A DNA stretch of 64,000 bases, taken from assembly GCA_903862425.1 (NCBI GenBank), contig CAIOYC010000009.1, positions 248,001-312,000 of the forward strand, read 5' to 3'. Below the pieces are notes generated by a model that worked only from the letters and a program-made list of their open reading frames with translations, made no database searches and was not told where the DNA came from. This document shows positions 61,590 through 64,000 of the stretch, piece after piece. A program made the translations under genes and the position numbers. This DNA comes from an uncultured Caulobacterales bacterium (GTDB lineage Bacteria; Pseudomonadota; Alphaproteobacteria; Caulobacterales; Caulobacteraceae). The first letter of the stretch is position 1, and every line of letters begins with the position of its first letter.

Positions 61590-63635
61590 ATGATCCGTCA
61601 TTCGTTGCTGGCTGCTGTTCTGCTCGGCGGGACCGCGCTTTCCGCTTCTGTCGCCCAGGCCGACGAGGGGATGTGGACCTTCGACAACTTCCCGGCGGCC
61701 AAGGTGAAGGCGGCCTATGGGGTGACCATCGACAAGCCCTGGCTCGACCATGTGCAGTCCGCCGCCGTGCGCCTGGCGGGCGGATGTTCCGCCTCGGTGG
61801 TATCCAAGGAGGGCCTCGTCCTCACCAACAATCACTGCATCGTCGACTGCGCCCAGAACCTGTCGCCCGCCGGCAAGGACTACTTCCAGGACGGCTACAG
61901 CGTGGCCCGCCGTGACGAAGAGAAGACCTGCGCCGGTCAGCAGGCGGAAATCCTGCTCTCCATCACCGACGTGACCGCCAAGGTGCAGGCGGCGGGGCAG
62001 GGGATGACCGGCTCGGCCCTGGTCAAGGCCCGCACCGCCGTCACCTCCGGCATCGAGAAGGAGGGCTGCGGCGACGACAAGACTCTACGCTGCCAGGTGG
62101 TGCGCCTGTATCAGGGCGGCCAGTATAAGCTCTACAAGTACCGCAAGTATTCGGACGTGCGCCTGGTGTTCTCGCCCGGCGTTCCGGCGGCCTTCTTCGG
62201 TGGCGACCCGGACAACTTCAACTTCCCCCGCTACGATCTCGATAGCGCCTTCGTGCGCCTGTATGAGAACGGAAAGCCGGCGATGACGCCGAACCACCTG
62301 GTGTGGAACGCCGCCACGCCCAAGGACGGCGACCCGGTGTTCGTGGCCGGCAATCCCGGCGGCACCGACCGGCAGCTGACCATCGCCCAGCTGGAGACCC
62401 AGCGCGACCTGACCATCCCGGTGACCATGGTCATGTTGGCCGAACTGCGCGGCCGGCTGATCCGCTTCGGCGAGGAGAGCCCCGAGCACAAGAAGATGGC
62501 CGGCGACCTGCTGTTCGGCCTCGAGAACTCCTACAAGGTCTATTTCGGCCGCCTGTTCGCCCTCAACGACAAGACCTTCATGGACGGGCTGAAGGCCAAG
62601 GAAGCCGATCTGCGCGCCCACGCCAAGGGCGCCAATCCCTGGGCGACCATCGAGACGGCGCAACTGGCCAGCCGCGAACTCTATCTGCAGAACCGGCTGG
62701 TCGAGGGCGGGCCGATGGGCTCCAAGCTGTTTGGCTATGCCAAGACCCTGGTGCGGGCCGCCGAGGAGCGCGAAAAGCCCTCCGCCGAGCGCCTGCCGGG
62801 CTATTCCGACAGCCAGCTTCCGCTGCTCGCCAAGCAACTGCTCGACGCCGAGCCGGTGGAGAAGCCCCTGGAGCAGCTGACCTTCGAGTTCTGGCTGACC
62901 AAGGTGCGCGAACTGCTGACCGCCGACGATCCGGACACCAAGCTGCTGCTCGGCAAGGAGAGCCCGGAAAGCCTGTCGGCGGCGCTGGTGGAGGGCACGA
63001 CGCTCGGCGATCCGGCGGTGCGCAAGGCCCTGTTCGACGGCGGGCTGAAGGCGATCCAGGCCTCCAAGGATCCTTTGATCCAATTCGCCCTGCGCATAGA
63101 TTCGCGCGGCCGGGCCATCCGCAAGGCGGTGGAGGATCGGGTCACCGGCCCCTCGACCGCGCCCACCGAAGAGATCGCCAAGCTGCGCTTCGCCGCCTAT
63201 GGCGACAGCATCTATCCGGACGCCACCTTCACCCTGCGTCTCTCCTACGGCAAGATCGCCGGCTGGAACGAGCGCGGCCGTCCGGTGCCGAGCTTCACCT
63301 ATTTCGGAGGCCTGTATGAACGCGCCACCGGCCAGGACCCCTTCAAGCTCGACGATCGCTGGGTAGCGGCCAAGGGCAAACTGAACCCGAACACGGTGTT
63401 CGACATCGCCACCACCAACGACATCATCGGCGGCAATTCCGGCTCGCCCCTGATCAACGCCAAGGGCGAAGTGATCGGCGCGGTTTTCGACGGCAACATC
63501 CACTCCCTCGGCGGCGACTACGGCTATGATCCGGTACTGAACCGGTCGGTGGTGGTATCGACCGCCGCGGTGAGCGAGGCGCTGGTCAAGGTCTATGGCC
63601 AGAAGGCGCTGCTGGACGAGCTGATGGCGAAGTAG
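61590..63635 (+). CDS. S46 family dipeptidyl peptidase (DPP7/DPP11 type)
   Basis: A secreted serine exopeptidase of 681 residues that cuts dipeptides from peptide N-termini. Signal peptide MIRHSLLAAVLLGGTALSASVAQA is followed by DEGMWTFDNFP, the typical S46 start. The catalytic His is 82 in VLTNNHCIVDC, the Asp probably lies in FGGDPDNFNFPRYDLD, and the Ser is 619 in IGGNSGSPLINAKGE. The region after it (VFDGNIHSLGGDYGYD) sets the P1 preference in the family, but I cannot tell DPP7 from DPP11 with certainty. Periplasmic. It is divergent from the ABC exporter operon. Confidence 0.95.
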   Translation: MIRHSLLAAVLLGGTALSASVAQADEGMWTFDNFPAAKVKAAYGVTIDKPWLDHVQSAAVRLAGGCSASVVSKEGLVLTNNHCIVDCAQNLSPAGKDYFQDGYSVARRDEEKTCAGQQAEILLSITDVTAKVQAAGQGMTGSALVKARTAVTSGIEKEGCGDDKTLRCQVVRLYQGGQYKLYKYRKYSDVRLVFSPGVPAAFFGGDPDNFNFPRYDLDSAFVRLYENGKPAMTPNHLVWNAATPKDGDPVFVAGNPGGTDRQLTIAQLETQRDLTIPVTMVMLAELRGRLIRFGEESPEHKKMAGDLLFGLENSYKVYFGRLFALNDKTFMDGLKAKEADLRAHAKGANPWATIETAQLASRELYLQNRLVEGGPMGSKLFGYAKTLVRAAEEREKPSAERLPGYSDSQLPLLAKQLLDAEPVEKPLEQLTFEFWLTKVRELLTADDPDTKLLLGKESPESLSAALVEGTTLGDPAVRKALFDGGLKAIQASKDPLIQFALRIDSRGRAIRKAVEDRVTGPSTAPTEEIAKLRFAAYGDSIYPDATFTLRLSYGKIAGWNERGRPVPSFTYFGGLYERATGQDPFKLDDRWVAAKGKLNPNTVFDIATTNDIIGGNSGSPLINAKGEVIGAVFDGNIHSLGGDYGYDPVLNRSVVVSTAAVSEALVKVYGQKALLDELMAK

Positions 63636-63668
63636 GATCGGGGCTTGGCCTGAAGGAGGAGGCGAACC

Positions 63669-64000
63669 ATGAGCGACGAAGCGGCTGACCGGCTGGTCGG
63701 AACATGGCGGTTGGTGTCGGCCCGGTTCGAGCCCGACGGCGCCGCGGCGTTCGACATGTATGGGCCTGACCCTGACGGGCGGCTGGTGGTGGGACCGGTG
63801 CACCTCGCAGTGATCATCACCATGCCAGGCTCGGCGGGGGCGGCTCCGAACCTCATCGCCTATTCCGGCCGGTATCGTGTCGAGGCCGGGCGGCGACTCG
63901 TCACCGCAGTCGACTTGGCTTCGATGCCCGCCTGGGTCGGAACCGAGCAGGCGCGAGAGATCGCCATCGAGGGCGACCACCTGTTGCTGCGGACGCCGGT
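63669..64000 (+). CDS. Lipocalin-like protein, N-terminal part (runs off the window)
   Basis: The frame opens at ATG 63669, preceded by AAGGAGGAGG, and continues past the window end (110 residues visible). LVGTWRLVSARFEPDGAAAFDMYGPDPDGRLVVGP is the opening of lipocalin-like domain proteins (G-T-W-R-L-V-S, then G-x-D-P-x-G-x-L). YSGRYRVEAGRRLVTAVDLASMPAWVGTEQAREIAIEGDHLLLRTP gives the next strands. Function unknown; possibly a ligand-binding protein of the cytoplasm since no signal peptide is seen. It is 33 bases after the S46 peptidase and may be in its transcript. Confidence 0.85.
   Translation, partial: MSDEAADRLVGTWRLVSARFEPDGAAAFDMYGPDPDGRLVVGPVHLAVIITMPGSAGAAPNLIAYSGRYRVEAGRRLVTAVDLASMPAWVGTEQAREIAIEGDHLLLRTP

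Noticed and set aside
62085-63980. A 631-codon minus-strand frame opposite the S46 peptidase
   Set aside because: Same cause: the third-position GC bias of the real gene removes stop codons on the opposite strand; composition is unlike a protein.

Overview
The window is high-GC, gene-dense bacterial chromosome. Marker genes point to an alphaproteobacterium, most likely of the order Caulobacterales (Caulobacter/Phenylobacterium type). The strongest marker is a circularly permuted two-piece tmRNA gene at 42.5-42.8 kb whose tag reads ANDNFAQEYAIAA. Others are an alpha-type SspB, DUF1491, a UPF0260/YcgN protein, GTA-type DUF2793, and both subunits of methylmalonyl-CoA mutase beside a biotin-dependent acyl-CoA carboxylase. 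No rRNA operon, insertion sequence or CRISPR array was seen. The genus is an inference from gene content.

Layout. 0-4 kb: the 3' end of a histidine kinase gene, small hypothetical genes, a decayed Crp/Fnr remnant, a YidB-like protein and an EF-hand protein. 4-16 kb: core functions, namely release factor 3, a class A penicillin-binding protein, MFS and DMT transporters, an Uup-type ABC-F ATPase, and rpsD with its terminator. A 545-bp gap at 12.8-13.3 kb carries palindromic repeats. 16-25 kb: TrmJ, an OYE-type oxidoreductase overlapping a monothiol glutaredoxin, a free-standing ClpX-type zinc finger, BolA, GlpD, aldo/keto reductase, topoisomerase IB, and RlmJ, which probably starts at CTG.

25-36 kb: propionyl-CoA/methylmalonyl-CoA metabolism. 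A tight mutA-orf-mutB operon on the minus strand and an acyl-CoA carboxylase alpha subunit on the plus strand flank a phage- or GTA-like cassette (DUF2793 tail protein, two putative fibre proteins, holin-like protein). 36-43 kb: lipB, an orphan FliN/SpoA protein, an esterase, tRNA-Leu(GAG), a GH24 lysozyme with a C-terminal membrane anchor, a candidate 22-codon gene with a perfect Shine-Dalgarno, RusA, a thioesterase, sspB and ssrA. The tag-encoding RNA and its ClpXP adaptor gene are neighbours on the same strand.

43-64 kb: acyl-CoA dehydrogenase, MBL hydrolase, DUF442 protein, two hybrid histidine kinases, SppA, two glycine-zipper proteins and an iron-sulfur rRNA methyltransferase. These are followed by a cupredoxin/beta-barrel/hybrid-kinase operon, a DevBCA-like ABC exporter, an S46 peptidase and the start of a lipocalin-like gene.

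Most interesting points: (1) a complete-looking tiny transcription unit at 40.67-40.90 kb; (2) a ClpX-zinc-finger-only protein that might modulate the SspB/ClpXP system in the same window; (3) a dispersed GTA-like tail-fibre/holin locus plus a domesticated lysozyme; (4) the cupredoxin/porin-like/kinase operon; (5) frequent sharing of the palindrome CTAG by the stop codons of convergent genes.
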